The position numbers and the translations under genes are program-made. A stretch of DNA of 64,000 bases from Bradysia coprophila. Lineage: Eukaryota > Arthropoda > Insecta > Diptera > Sciaridae. The notes below the pieces were generated by a model that ran no database searches, was not told the origin of the DNA, and worked only from the letters and a program-made list of their open reading frames with translations. Location: the NCBI RefSeq assembly GCF_014529535.1, contig NW_023503493.1, forward strand, positions 5,054,001 to 5,118,000, in the 5' to 3' direction. Below, piece after piece: positions 26,201 to 37,573 of the stretch; within the stretch, counting starts at the first letter, position 1, and each line of letters begins with the position of its first letter.

Positions 26201-29200
26201 TTTTACGAGCTCACTAACTCCTTTCGGTCACACAGTTTATGGGATCTGTGCAATGCTGAATACTCTCACATTGCTGAGGCTTGTGTTCCATTACTACTGC
26301 ACTGTATCACCCTGCCACTTGGCTCGGACGTATTCTGGCGAATTGTTCAAGAATCATTTCATGATGCTGATTGGCGCATACGGTTTACCGCTGTTGAACG
26401 GGTAACAGTGATCACAAGGTCTGTTAATCAGTTGACTGCTTTCGAATCGGTACACTAACACTTGATTGATCAACAGATTTATGGACTCAACGCCTCTCCG
26501 AACAGAAGTGGGTCTACAAACAGCTCTGGCAACTGCATTTTGTCATTTAATCGCCAGTATGGACGATGTAAATGTCCATGTTGCTCAGAGGGCTACACTT
26601 TATCTTGGCACGGTTCATGACAAGGCTATAACGTCGCTACTGTTTTGCCTAGAATCACAGTTCGATCTGTTCATTGTTGACCGGCCAGTGGTGTTACAGT
26701 CGTTATATCAACTGCACAATTCGTTGTCCGATCGACGAGTTCTCGGATGGGACTTCTTCTTGAACCGGTTCGATACGCTGTTTGTTGAGGCTCAAATTAA
26801 TTTGGAAAAAAGCGGTGACATCTCTTACCCCAGAGACCTTCGCAATTCGGAAAATGGAAGCGAAATTCTGTCTAATAAAATCAGTAAAGCACGCGAGGCT
26901 CTCAGTCAATCGGATACGACGTGTAGTATGGCAAAAACATTGAGTGCTTCGTTCGGACCGAAATGGCCATACAAGAGAACGATGTCAGCACCAGCTAACA
27001 TTATACCCAGACAGGATTCAAAGCTGGGTAAGTTAATGCAAATGAATGAAAGCGTGGACGACCTAATTGCCTAATTTTTGCCTTCAAACAGAAAAGGAAA
27101 AAGTGTACAGTCGCCAAATATCCGCCCCAATACTCAAGAGAAAGAGTTCGCGTTTCGGATTGGGTCAGTTTCTATCTTCCGGCACTAATAATTCATCACA
27201 TGTAGCTACATCTCAGTCACTCCATTCCCATCACCATCAACATTTACAGATAAATTGCGCCCCCCAAACACATCATACGGTGCACCTAAATCCGACATCT
27301 TCGTCGGCAGGCACAACGCCAACCACACCGAATCTCATTACTGCACAACAGTTTCAGCAGCAACAGAATCTGGGCTTTAATGGCATTAATTTGGGGGCGC
27401 CAGGTAGGTGGTCACCGTTGCATGACAATCTCTTTTTTTGGTCGTATACGAAAAGAAAAAAAAAACATTTTCAGGAAGCTTTTCTAATGTGGAATTGTGT
27501 GAACTGGAACTTCAAACTTGTCGTCTCTTTTCCTTTGTCGTCCTTTTTCATGTTTTCATTTTTCAATTGTCGTACTTTGCGTTTGTTTGGCTGTTTCGAC
27601 CCTCAATACTGTGAAAGTCACTTAACTATCCGCGCGTGTACTTGACGTTCTAGGTAGTCTACCTCTATGGTTCTATCTCGGAAACACTCGTCCGAAGTTT
27701 GAACTTTTATTTATTTTGTTAACTACAACTGGTGGTGTCACATATGCCATCTCGTCGCTTTTGCTAACAGAAATTTGTTCCGATGATTTTACTGACTATG
27801 TCGACAGTCTATCCTCATCCAATTACTTTTCTTTTGAGTATACTTTCTACATACTACTGCGTATGCACCTCCTAACCTATTACTTCAGTCATCCGGTATG
27901 TTGTACCTATTAACTGTAGCGCTTAGCTTTTCTTAGTCAAAATTATTCTTCAGAAGTAGCACGCTTTTAGTTTACATCACATGCACCTTTATTGCACGTT
28001 ATCGCTTTATCCTTTTACGAACGGCTGTCATCTGTTATAAACATCGACCTCAACAATATTCCATGGGATCTCTCTTGCTATAGGGATCTTCCATAGAAAA
28101 TTTATGTTAAAGCTGATGAAGTAGTAGATTTAGCATCAATTTGGTAGAGCGAAAGAGGTAAAAGACTCAGTACTTACACTGGTGACACACTTGCCGTCTG
28201 TGAAAGGATACAATTTTTCATCGTCGGCTCGATAACCCATTCACAGAACATAAAACTCATTTCCCAATCCACACAGATGGTCAGATGCAATCGTTCGGTG
28301 GCGATGAAACAAACTTAGCGGCCTGTTTGCATCGCATCATTGATTTGGAGGAGGCGGACAAGGAAACCATTCATTTGCTTATTTTTCTGTTGATGCAATT
28401 TCTATCGCGAGCGGATCAGGCATTCCCATCGGAAGAGAAACCAATGGCCAAAATGCAGTCGATTGTGCTGAAACATTTGTATTTGTTGCTCGGATATAGT
28501 CAAATTGAGAAGTCATTTCACGTTACGCCGAGTCGAATGAGGTGGGGTCTATCGTTGAACTGGTTACAGTGGAAGCTATAGTTACCAATGGACGTAACTT
28601 TCACTTGCAGATCATCGGCTGTCTTTAACGTCTTCATGGCCAATTTACCGCAGGTTTTGGATCAAAATCACCTCATGGGTTGGTGTCTACTGAATACATC
28701 ATTTCAAGTGTTGCTGTACGCTCCCAATCCGAATTCAATGAATTCGAATGCTCCGGAAAATTTACAGAACATTGCAACGCATAACTACACCTACTCACTG
28801 TGGTACCTCGAGGCACATGTACGCAGAAACTGGTTAATGTCAGTGCTGGTTATCTTGTACAAGGTATAAAACAGATGATAGTTACTTCGAATGCTTAATA
28901 GGTTTAACTCTCGTTCATTCGATCTAGTACCAATATGGTCAGCCACCGTACAGTGGAAACATTGCAAACTTGATTCGAATCATTTTGAATTCGTTGGAGG
29001 CTCATTTCCATCAGTGTAAGCGCATTCCAGCAACAATTGTCATGGATTTCCTGCCACCGAACAAGAGTCGCGGTAATTGCAACAATTTTTCTGTTCCCGA
29101 ATTTGAAGTTCTCAATGCCACCCAATACCAAACAGAAGTCAGTCAACCGTCACTTGGAGCCGATCAGGACGATCGATACGATCTCAGCAGTCCACCGGCA

Positions 29201-32200
29201 AGTCCGCTGTTTGCCGAAGGAACCAGTCAGGGTTCACACGGTGCGGCAGCTAAGGGCAAACAGACGAGCTTCAGCCAAAAGTTTCGAAAGTATCACGATT
29301 CCAGTTTAGATGCCGATGACACTGAATCGGAACTGGTTGCCATTCCGGAAAGCGATCAATCGGACAGTACATTGCATGGTGGCAGTGCACCGGTAGTAGA
29401 CGAATCGATCAATTTATTTCGGATTTGGGAGTTGAAAATTCTTTTGTTTCGCAGGGTTCGTTCGATGATCCACTTCATTTCGAGGAAATCGTGACTCCGC
29501 TTCGGTCCGAAATATTCAAAGGGAAGAATGCTCAGATAACCACTTCCAATCTGGCTCAGTTGGCAATGTCTACACTTGGAGTTACCGAACGAATCGAAGA
29601 TGTAAATCATAAGTGCCTCAGTCGACTAATACGTTCCTACATCCCAACCTCTTTTCCAGAAACACGAATCAAAGAAAATCAAGAAAATTACATCCACAGA
29701 CAAGTCCAACAATCAAACCAATACAACTGTGACCACAACAACGACTATTGAATCCAGCAGCAAAATCAGTGTCACCCACAGTAAATGCAGTGTTCAAGAA
29801 GGAGTTCGTATGATGGTCACACCGTCAATGTTTGGAACACCAGCTGCAGCACTGAATGAAAAGGTGATTGTGAATCCACCGCCAACCGTCCACAAATCCG
29901 TAGTGGTGAGCCAGACCGATTCAACGTCGAAAATGTTTGCCAGCATTGCGAACAGTCAACTAAAGACTGTGGGTGCCGTTGCCATTGTTGGTAATCCTCC
30001 ATCACAAGCTAAAGCAGAAGAAATTGTTGTCACATCCAAGCCACCACTAGCTACCAGATCGAATGGCACCAACTGGATCGAACCACGAACTCAGTCGCCA
30101 ACGTCACGTCAATTGGGCCGTCAGAAAAGAATCCCAGATACTAACACAGCACCAACATCCCAAGCGGGAACTCCATCTCCATCTATCGATGATATGAAGT
30201 CATTCAGTCGATCTCATTCGCGTCGGAACGCGAAGTCCTTCGACAAATCTGATTGTCTGTCGCCCGAATCTCCAATGTCGAAAATGAATATTTTGCCCAA
30301 TCCACAGGACACTCCCGACAGTATGATGTCGCCGAAGAGGTAACCGTTTTGCGTTCAGAAAATTATGAATTGCAATGTGAATCCATGATTCCTCTAGCAT
30401 CTCACAACTTGAAATCCCCACCCAAGAACGTCTGTTGCCTATAGGTCAACTCGGTAAGGACGGCATGGAGTCTCTGGTCGATAAGGTGCGAGAAGCTCTT
30501 TCAATTACCGACATCGGTCACATGAAACGCGATCGTAACAACGACAAGAGCGGGGTAAGTTTGCTGCAATCACACTCTCGAAATCTTAAATTGAATTCAA
30601 TTCCGAAACATGTTTCCGTCAGGTAAGTGGCATACAAAAAGATGGTTGTTCCTCGCAGCACAGTCGCGCCACATCACCCAGACGTCTCATCAAACAAGTC
30701 GCACTCGAATCACCACCGACAAATGCATCCGATGAATACTCTTCGTCGCATCAACATCAACACACTACGACGTTAAAAACCGTTTCCCACGAAATCAAGT
30801 CCGACAAGTGTAATGCCAAAGAGGAATCGTATTTGACGCAGCGTCAACGTCTACGAAAAACCGGACCATTTGCTGTTGACTCCCAGCAAATACCCGATGA
30901 ACGAATCAAATATGCGGGGTCATGGCCTCCGCAAGACGCATATTTGAAAGACGACACCGAAAATCAGGACGATGATGGTGGTGGAGGAGGAAACGAACAG
31001 TACCCGTCGGATCAGAAACAGGTTCGTATTCGAATTTAGTGGATGAAATGCCATCCGTTCTACGACTGACGTTCTGTACGAATTGCCAGAGTTCGAATCG
31101 TGTTGGTGATGACTGTGTCTGCCACCGATGTTCAGAGTGCGGAGTCTTGTTGGAGGAATATAGTGACGAAGAAATTGGTATCATGGTTATAGCATTGGGA
31201 ACGTTCATACATCGGGAAGCAGCAATAGCCGCACCGTTTTTACCAGAAATTTTGTCGACGGTCACAAAGTCAGTTACATTCTCCGGGAGACCTCAGCGAT
31301 CTCTTCTAAATTAATTGATCATCCACAGATACGCCATGCGTTCAACATTCCCCTGGCAGCAATACAATTCCACAAGTTATTTACCTGGAGGATCTCAATC
31401 TGTGGCTCATCAGTTCATCCGATGCGTTCTGCATCAATTGGCTCCGAATGGAATATTCGTTCAAATGTTTTTGACGCAGGCTGCTGGTATGTTCCCTTAT
31501 CTTTATGCCCAATCCAGTTGCTGTACTTAGCTGTTGCACTTCCAGAAACGACACGTCGCAAATATTTCAAAAGCATATCGAAAGCGTTGATCGATTTCCA
31601 AGAGCTCAATCCAACGAGTCCTGTGCATATGCTGGTGGAAAATCTGAATTCGAAGAAGACACTTCCGTTGGACACACTTCCGACATGGCTGCGAAACTTG
31701 GGAGAATACTTGCAATGCGTACCGGTAGATGCTGGTGCTGGTACTGGTGTTGGTAGCTGGCCGCCAGTCGTGCAAGGGATCGAAACTCTGTTCCGTCGAA
31801 TTATTTTGAGTCTTCAGACGTTAGACGAACCGACGTACTTGTTGGATATAATGGTGTGTTTGCTGAAGATTCCGAGCGTTTCAAAGGTAAAATTTTCTTC
31901 AAATGAAAAATTCAGTCGAAATGATGGGACATTTTCGCGTTCTCACATTCAGGGTGTATTGGAACCATTTTCCAAGATTTTGAGCCATTGCCTACAGAAT
32001 TCGATCGTGAAGCACAAAGTGCTGAATGATTTGTGCTCGCTTAGTGCTAAAGCATTTTCGAAGGTACGTTCGTCAGTTTGATAAATTCGATTTCGCCGCA
32101 ATTTAACCGGTCGAATTGATTTAGGAACGCGACAAAAATCAACTTACTCGTCAAACCGTTTTCGAGCTGGTTCAAGCATTGAAATTCAAAACCAACATTC

Positions 32201-33429
32201 CGGACGTGAATCTACTGCTACTGGTCGGATTCATACTACAAGACGCTGGCGGTGTGCTTCCTCCGGGTATTATCGACGGATTGGAGACACTGCCAGTATA
32301 CACGACAAATGCAGCCGACTGTACGCGCCAGTATCTCAACGATATCGTGGACTTTTTGGCCGATTTTCACACTCTGTCGAAAATCAAAAATTTCAAAAAT
32401 GGTTCCGTTGTGACCGGTCTAAGCGAAGACACTCTGGGCGGCATTCTGAAAGGTGCAATTGCACAATTTTTGGCATTGGAAATGTCCCGTGGAAATTCCA
32501 GGGACAACAAGGCCGTCTCAAGATATCTTCCGTGGTTGTACAACGTCCCATCATCGTTGCAACAGGGACCCAAAGAAATCACCGAATGTTTGTCGCATGT
32601 TCGCTTGTTATCGTGGCTGTTAATCGGGGCACTAACACATACCGCTCTGATGACACATAAAGGTGGATTGATTGGTCAACATGGTGCGGCGGTTCACTAT
32701 CATCTTCAACATCCAGGTCACACAATTGCTCAGCCAATTCCACAAGAAGCGAGTTGTCACATCGCTGATCACATTCAGGTGCGTTGGTCTTATCAGTATA
32801 AGCAAATGTGAGTCTTTGTTTATTCCTTTGCTTCCTGACGTCGTCTAGACAATTTTTGCCGGATTCTCAGAGCAGTCGAAAACCTCGGTCATCCACATGT
32901 CAACACTGTTCCATGCATTTACATTGTGCCAATTGTGGACAGTCTACCTGGAACAATTATCTTGCATCTCTCCACCCACGTCCGAGGCGCACAATGTGAC
33001 CATGACGATTCTATTTGAATTTTGGGGCAAGGTCACTCCCTCCATATTGCAAATTGTGTCAACGTCGAAAATTGTACGGTTCAATTGATCGAATCGACGA
33101 AAATGTTTGACCGAAAAATGTGTCTCCTTTCGCAGGTCTCTGAAATGGTGAATCTTCATTTTCTCAGCCTATTAGAGGGTCTAAAGGAAACCGGTTCAAC
33201 AATACTGGCCAAGCTACTTCCGCTGTGGAGTCCAGTGCTGTCGTCACAGACCCAATTGTCGGTAACACTGCATGTTAGGCTACAAGGCTGTCGGGATTTT
33301 GCACCGTCCATTGACAATCAGGAAGTGCATGCATCTGAAGTGTTGCTGAAATGGCTGCAACGGTTGCAATTCAAAATGGGACAAATTGAACTGCAGTCAT
33401 CGACAGCCACACAGTTCTATTCGATTTAA
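11220..33429 (+). CDS. unc79: UNC79, NALCN sodium-leak channel complex subunit
   Basis: UNC79 partners UNC80 and the NALCN (narrow abdomen) cation channel and supports its stability and activity in neurons. I joined 34 exons that stay in frame (2,855 residues): 11220-11241, 13462-13581, 13655-13816, 13878-13900, 14210-14450, 14512-14697, 14760-14992, 15054-15268, 15336-15818, 15872-16251, 16308-16579, 16642-16743, 16801-16936, 21583-21662, 22953-23006, 25647-25764, 25829-26171, 26236-26418, 26477-27027, 27092-27403, 28277-28541, 28611-28863, 28928-29392, 29455-29601, 29660-30339, 30398-30554, 30623-30977, 31022-31268, 31329-31486, 31546-31886, 31953-32063, 32125-32778, 32849-33073, 33136-33429. 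A 22-nt first coding exon gives MGTRAA, then the family's HDYHLRLLH, PSGIDIANTIKYFSQ, YLTAS, TVSEQLDLAAI and EMVNLHFLSL blocks. Exon 7-8 is cysteine- and histidine-rich. The weakest joins are the 44-bp intron at 30978-31021 and the 16937-25646 stretch, where short exons may be missing. Confidence 0.93.
11676..12407 (+). pseudogene. LINE reverse-transcriptase 3' fragment in unc79 intron 1
   Basis: The frame from 11676 reads LRFADDIVPIA, the FADD catalytic box of reverse transcriptase, then SYVYLGHKL. It stops at 11970 and continues in another frame from about 11940 with LPVLIYGAETLTL, MERSMLG, SWAGHIARR, GRPPERW and GTNWQQMAMDR to the stop at 12407. This is the C-terminal part of a non-LTR retrotransposon ORF2, closest in style to RTE-like elements. 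The 5' half (endonuclease and first RT blocks) is missing and there is one frameshift, so it is dead. It lies in the sense orientation within intron 1. Confidence 0.85.
12640..13035. repeat. dispersed repeat R1, copy 1
   Basis: About 390 bp are shared with 17936-18720: CAAAAGTTGATTATCAC, AAATTCACGTAAAAT, GGGGGTAAACTGCCATG and GGCAATAAAAT recur in the same order. The open frame on the minus strand (12607-12972) is part of this repeat and is not a gene. It lies in unc79 intron 1. Confidence 0.6.
17058..17512. mobile_element. hAT-type MITE, GC-rich CCCGGCCC core
   Basis: The ends are TAGAGATGTGCGGGCC and GGCCCGCACATCTCTA, perfect reverse complements, flanked by the 8-bp duplication GTGAGAAA at 17050-17057 and 17513-17520. 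Interior flanks are palindromic runs of CCCGACCCGA/CCCGGCCC, a sharp GC island in AT-rich intron DNA. There is no transposase. Confidence 0.9.
17936..18720. repeat. dispersed repeat R1, copy 2, split by an insertion
   Basis: This matches 12640-13035 in order. The copy is interrupted at about 18333 by the TATCGAT-rich element and resumes near 18693 with the GGCAATAAAATA end. The plus-strand frame 18017-18253 is part of this repeat. Confidence 0.6.
18333..18692. mobile_element. TATCGATA-rich MITE nested in repeat R1
   Basis: The element begins CAGGCATGGGCGATAATG and ends GTCTCCCATCCCTA, imperfect inverted termini of hAT style. The interior is almost entirely variants of TATCGATAATTATCGA. The two halves of the host repeat R1 lie on either side. 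An exact 8-bp duplication could not be fixed. Confidence 0.6.
18740..19302. mobile_element. foldback element, TGAGGGATTCTTTTGAA family, copy 1
   Basis: The 563-bp element starts TGAGGGATTCTTTTGAAAA and ends TTTTCAAAAGAATCCCTCA. Arms pair over much of their length (AATCTTGAAATCGGACGC versus GCGTCCGATTTCAAGATT). The open frame 18739-19242 lies within it and is not a gene. Confidence 0.75.
19528..20063. mobile_element. hAT-type MITE built from a GGATTAAAT minisatellite
   Basis: The ends CGAGGGGTAACTCACTTC and GAAGTGCGTCACCCCTCG are inverted, flanked by the 8-bp duplication ATTCATTC at 19520-19527 and 20064-20071. Inside are three arrays of the 9-bp unit GGATTAAAT (about 19551-19675, 19810-19846 and 19990-20047), separated by unique sequence. 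Confidence 0.88.
21166..21343. mobile_element. MITE with CCAAAACACCTAGCATAGCA ends
   Basis: The left CCAAAACACCTAGCATAGCA and right TGCTATGCTAGGTGCTTTGG are inverted, and the next approximately 30 bp (TTATGTCAG...AGTAATA versus TATTACTCT...GACATAA) also pair. It lies in the same unc79 intron. Confidence 0.6.
24347..24615. mobile_element. hAT-type MITE in an unc79 intron
   Basis: The ends CAAGGTAAATATAGTAAGG and CCTCACTATATTTACCTTG are inverted over about 30 bp, flanked by the 8-bp duplication GATAAGAC at 24339-24346 and 24616-24623. The minus-strand frame 24322-24630 runs straight through it and is not a gene. Confidence 0.88.
25489..25576 (+). other. possible additional or alternative unc79 exon
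   Basis: A strong acceptor (ATTCCTGCAG) precedes a frame reading APPMVSVNETNRKPLLVPVP before a stop at about 25576. I could not find a donor whose phase fits both this exon and the next exon at 25647 (which enters at phase 0 with exon 15 ending at phase 0), so it is left out of the model. It may be an alternative exon whose partner I missed. Confidence 0.3.
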
Positions 33430-33704
33430 GGATTTGTTGTCGTGTTAGGGAATTTATGACGACGGTTGCTGATGGGTAAGTTTGAAAAAGCTGCAGTGCT
33501 TTCTTCTCACCTTTTCTGAGCTTTAAGCTTCAGTCGGATTTCAAAGATTACGTGAAGTTCACGAAAGCTCTTCAAAGCTGTCAAGGAATTACTGTTGTTG
33601 GTTTGGCCTGACATGGGAGCTTAGCAGGATGTCTAGCTGTTCTATTTATTGATATGTAGAAGCCATTAATGTTTTAGTGTGTCAGAGAATATTGATAGAA
33701 TGAA

Positions 33705-33713
33705 TTTATTAAA
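33705..33713. terminator. overlapping poly(A) signals of two convergent genes
   Basis: On the minus strand 33710-33705 reads AATAAA, 136 nt after the stop of the leucine-rich-repeat gene. On the plus strand 33708-33713 reads ATTAAA, a variant signal about 280 nt after the unc79 stop. The two transcripts probably end in overlapping sequence. Confidence 0.5.
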
Positions 33714-33845
33714 AAGATGTTACTCGTACTCTGAAGTCATTTTTACAAACGAAAGAGAAGGCAGATTAGACATTCATATATATACGAAACTTCCACTCAA
33801 CTGTGGTGCTTGTCGTTCGTCTACATCCAAGAAAATATTTTTTTT

Positions 33846-35793
33846 TTAAATCGCTTTAAGCTCAAACTCACTCGAAGCTTGTAAATTGTCGGCTGCCTGC
33901 GATGGAGCTAAAATGCTTCTTATGTCACGGATTGTAGCATAAACTGGCTCATCCATTGGAAACATCGAAGCTGGACGCGCTGGTAGTGGAGGAGCAGTAT
34001 CGTAATTGCCATTTATGAAGTACTGCACGGTTGTGTTGGTTGTCCGTCTGGTCATCAGGGACAATCTGCTTCGGCTAAACATTTTTTTTGGGGGTATTTT
34101 CAATAGAATTGGAAGAAAAGACATTCAGACTACTACCTCATGCTACTGCACCGAGACGATTGATAGCATCCTACGAACGGCTTTTGTTTCTTCATCGTCC
34201 ACATTTTGTAGGTCAGTCCGCCAATCGCCGAACCAAGCATGATGCTGACAGAACCAACGACAAATGTGACCCCTATGAAACGGCTTTTCACACTATAGTA
34301 AATCCACGGCTCCGACGTTCCACTTCTTTTGACAAAAGATTTACAATCTAACGGTGAAGTCGTCACTTTCGTGTGATCCATCAGGCAGATGGTGTAAGCT
34401 GAATTCGAGTCTAAATTGTCAATGTGAAATGTCGCATCCGAACCGATTCGACAGTTCGTTTTTGCAGTAAGATTGGTCATGGGATCGTCCATGGAAAACC
34501 AAATCAAAATTGAATTTTCCGGTAAGTTATCAACTCGTACCATGACATCATTGTCGACTGTTTGAGATATTTGCATTGTATGTGTGGGAGGATCGATGAA
34601 AAGGGTGTCAGATCTATCGGGTAACTGGCATTGACGTGGTGGCGATGAAGTTGGAGGTGAAGGATTCGTCGTTGTAGGTATAACACAACTTTCATCGTCG
34701 AACTTGGTTGTGATTATTTCGTAGTAGTCATTATTTCCCGGCATGTGACATTCCGGCTGATCAAACAAATTGGAATGTTCGATCAGAGACATTTTGAATG
34801 GCATCAGAGCACAGTTGCAGAGAAGCCGGTTTCCTTTTAAATAAATTTGAGTTTTGTTTCCGATTAGAATATTGCTGAAAAGTCCGGCCGATATCGTCGT
34901 TAGGCGATTATCTTGTAGTTTTAACACTTCTAGAGTATTCAACGAATCGAACGATCCTACTGCAATTGATTCGATTTCACAATTGGATAGATCTAACGTT
35001 TTCACATTCGTCAGTCCGACGAATGAGCCTCGAGTGATCGATGTTCTCAAATTGTATTTGAATTTAACCGTTTCCAATTTGGGCAATGCTCTCGCACCGG
35101 TGAAACCATCGATCGATATTTCCGTATTGGGAATTAACGAATCTGCCCGTTCAATCGAAAACTCTTTTAACGTACCATTCAATACATCCAGAACGCCGGT
35201 TTCAATATGTCCTAGCTGTCTCCCGTCAATGTTTAGCACCTCTAAATTGTCCAATCCATTAAATGTTCCTACTTTGATTGGTTCACACATAGCATTGCCG
35301 ATCACCAACTTTTTCATAAACTTTAACTGATCCCTATTAAACGCATCGGCTTCGATCGTTTCCGACTTATCGATCATGTAATTCAGTTTGATCGTCAGTG
35401 ACTTCACCTTTGCGTCTGCTGTAAAAAAATCTGCTGTCAAAGTATCGGCCGGATACTTAATGTTTTCCAGTTTCAAATCGATACCATCCTCATGACACGC
35501 AACACGCTTTATATAACAAGAAGATTTTCCTATTGAGAAATGTTTAAGAGTAAAAAAAAAAAGTTTCTACGATTCACCTCCGGCTCCGATTCCCATATTT
35601 TATTCAATTCAGTCATAATTTTAGCAATACTTTTAAGGCTCAACGGCCAAAAATTGTTCTTTGAGTTGCATTTTAGTGAGCAATCGTCGACGGATTTACT
35701 TTCCCAACTACAATTCGACTGAATTAGAGAAACTTCAATCGATAGCAAAATAACAATTTGAACGAAACATTTCCGACGATTCCACATGATCAA
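33846..35793 (-). CDS. leucine-rich-repeat type I membrane protein
   Basis: Three exons, 35793-35571, 35529-34137 and 34074-33846, join in frame to 614 residues; introns are only 41 and 62 bp. The N-terminus is a signal peptide (hydrophobic CFVQIVILLSIEVSLIQS). A short cysteine cluster (NCSW...DDCSLKC) follows, then about seven irregular leucine-rich repeats ending in clear ones (LETVKFKYN, VKTLDLSNCEIESI, LEVLKLQDNRLTTI), and an LRR C-terminal cap with LLCNCALMPFKMSL and two later cysteines. A Thr/Pro-rich linker and a possible fibronectin-like segment precede one membrane helix (about residues 492-515), then a basic cytoplasmic tail with a proline-rich PPLPARP stretch and VYATI, a possible tyrosine-based signal. 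It is likely a cell-surface recognition or adhesion receptor; no TIR or kinase domain is present. Exact orthology is not recognised. Confidence 0.85.
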
Positions 35794-36109
35794 TGATGAA
35801 TGATCTAGCGTTGACTGGTTAAACAGGAATGAGACTTATTTTTTGTTTTCCACACAACATTTTGTCCAATTAATGTTACCGCCCGCAATTGGTTTGAGTA
35901 TAGAGGGTAAATTTTCTCGTTTATTACGTGCAATGCATCCATAAACGTTTAATTAGCCGATATAATTGATTCATATTGTGTGCGGTTCAAAAAAGAGACC
36001 GCGAGTTATATGTTTTCGATAAGAAATCAGAATATCAGAATATTCAATCGTCGTTCGCCGTTCAATTATCTACACTAAGAATATAATCAGTAGATCAGTA
36101 ATTGAATGT
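35794..36109. other. upstream region of the LRR gene
   Basis: There is no ORF. This divergent AT-rich stretch presumably carries the minus-strand promoter, but no motif can be assigned with confidence. Confidence 0.35.
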
Positions 36110-36540
36110 GAAAACGACCTCGAAGGATTTTCCTTTTCACAAAATAAAAATTGTGATTTCCCCTTTCACAAATTGCATGCTGTGATGCAGACACACATAG
36201 CATTGGAACGACCTCATACGATTTTCCCTTTTACAAATTGTGACGCTGACAGCATTTAACCGAACTCTCAGAATTTCGCATTTTACAAATTGTATGCTTT
36301 AGCACAGACTCAGACAGCATTCGAACGACCTAGTAGGACTGACTCTTTTACAAATTGTAACACAAACTGAAATTGATCGACCTCTCGGGATTTTCACTTT
36401 TAAGCATAGACTCAGACAGAATTGGAACTACCTCGATTTTTCCTTTTACAAGTTGTGACGCAGACAGCATTGGAACGACCTCATGCGAGTTTACCTTTTC
36501 CAAGTTGTTTTCCCTTTACAAAGTGAAATGATGAAACTTT
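36110..36540. repeat. degenerate tandem repeat, unit about 60-80 bp
   Basis: Units share CAGACAGCATTGGAACGACCT, shortened or mutated, followed by TTTTCCCTTTTACAAATTGT. At least six units are visible, starting near 36112, 36205, 36250, 36318, 36366 and 36425. A single related unit lies at about 42505-42580. Confidence 0.6.
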
Positions 36541-36671
36541 TTCGTCACTACGAAGAATTTGCCCTTTCGAGGACGTCGATTTTCTTTTACCGGCATGACC
36601 ATAAAGATCTCTTTGTGAGAATATCAATTGTCTTCTTCTGAAGTCTTCTGCCATGAGTACATTGAAGGCTG

Positions 36672-37573
36672 TGAGGGATTCTTTTGAATTTCGACTGACC
36701 GAAATCGGCGCTATTTTTTCCGGGGCTTTTTTATATATGCCAAGTTAGGCCTTGGTCCCTAGGCCCCAAAACCAGTCTCAGATAATTTTGATCTTCCATA
36801 CCTGGCTGTTGGTCAATGGTGCTAAGTCGAAAAATGGGGTTTCGTAGTCCGGATTTCATTTACCTAAGGGGACAAGGACACGGTCGTGTATGGGTTAACT
36901 TCAAAAAATTTGGTGATAAACGGCCGAAAATATGACATCCGGAAAATTTCTCAAATACGACGGAATCCGGGTGAACTTTGACGAGGGCTGGGACATCACT
37001 AATGCAATTATTTGGTTAAATTACAACTTATTATGAATGTGGAGGACCTCAGTTTAACAGCGATACCAATATGCAGTCGTTTAGCACGTGACTACTTAAC
37101 AGACAAAAACCTGTGTGTTCCCAAAGCTAAACGACTACATATTGGTATCGCTGTAAAACTGACATTCATAATAAGTTATAATTTAACCAAATAATTGCAT
37201 TAGTGATGTCCCAGCCCTCGTCAAACTTCACCCGGATTCTGTCGTATTTGAGAAATTTTCCGGATGTCATATTTTCGGCCGTTTATCACCAAATTTTTTG
37301 AAGTCAATATTTGCCCCGGGAGTACTTCATCTCAGCTTTCCAACGAACCCATACACGACCGTGTCCTTGTCCCCTTAGGTAAATGAAATCCGGACTACGA
37401 AACCCCATTTTTCGACTTAGCACCATTGACCAACAGCCAGGTATGGAAGATCAAAATTATCTGAGACTGGTTTTGGGGCCTAGGGTCCAAGGCCTAACTA
37501 GGCATATATAAAAAAGTCCCGGAAAAAATAGCGCCGATTTCGGTCAGTCGAAATTCAAAATAATCCATCCCTC
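36672..37573. mobile_element. foldback element, TGAGGGATTCTTTTGAA family, copy 2
   Basis: A 902-bp near-perfect palindrome. The left end is TGAGGGATTCTTTTGAATT and the right end finishes AATCCATCCCTC. Arms of roughly 430 bp pair closely (for example CTAAGGGGACAAGGACACGG versus CCGTGTCCTTGTCCCCTTAG). The centre near 37110 is itself palindromic. The short ORF 37012-37194 lies inside and is not a gene. Confidence 0.85.

Noticed and set aside
34854-35330. Plus-strand ORF of 158 codons
   Set aside because: It is the antisense shadow of the LRR gene's large exon.
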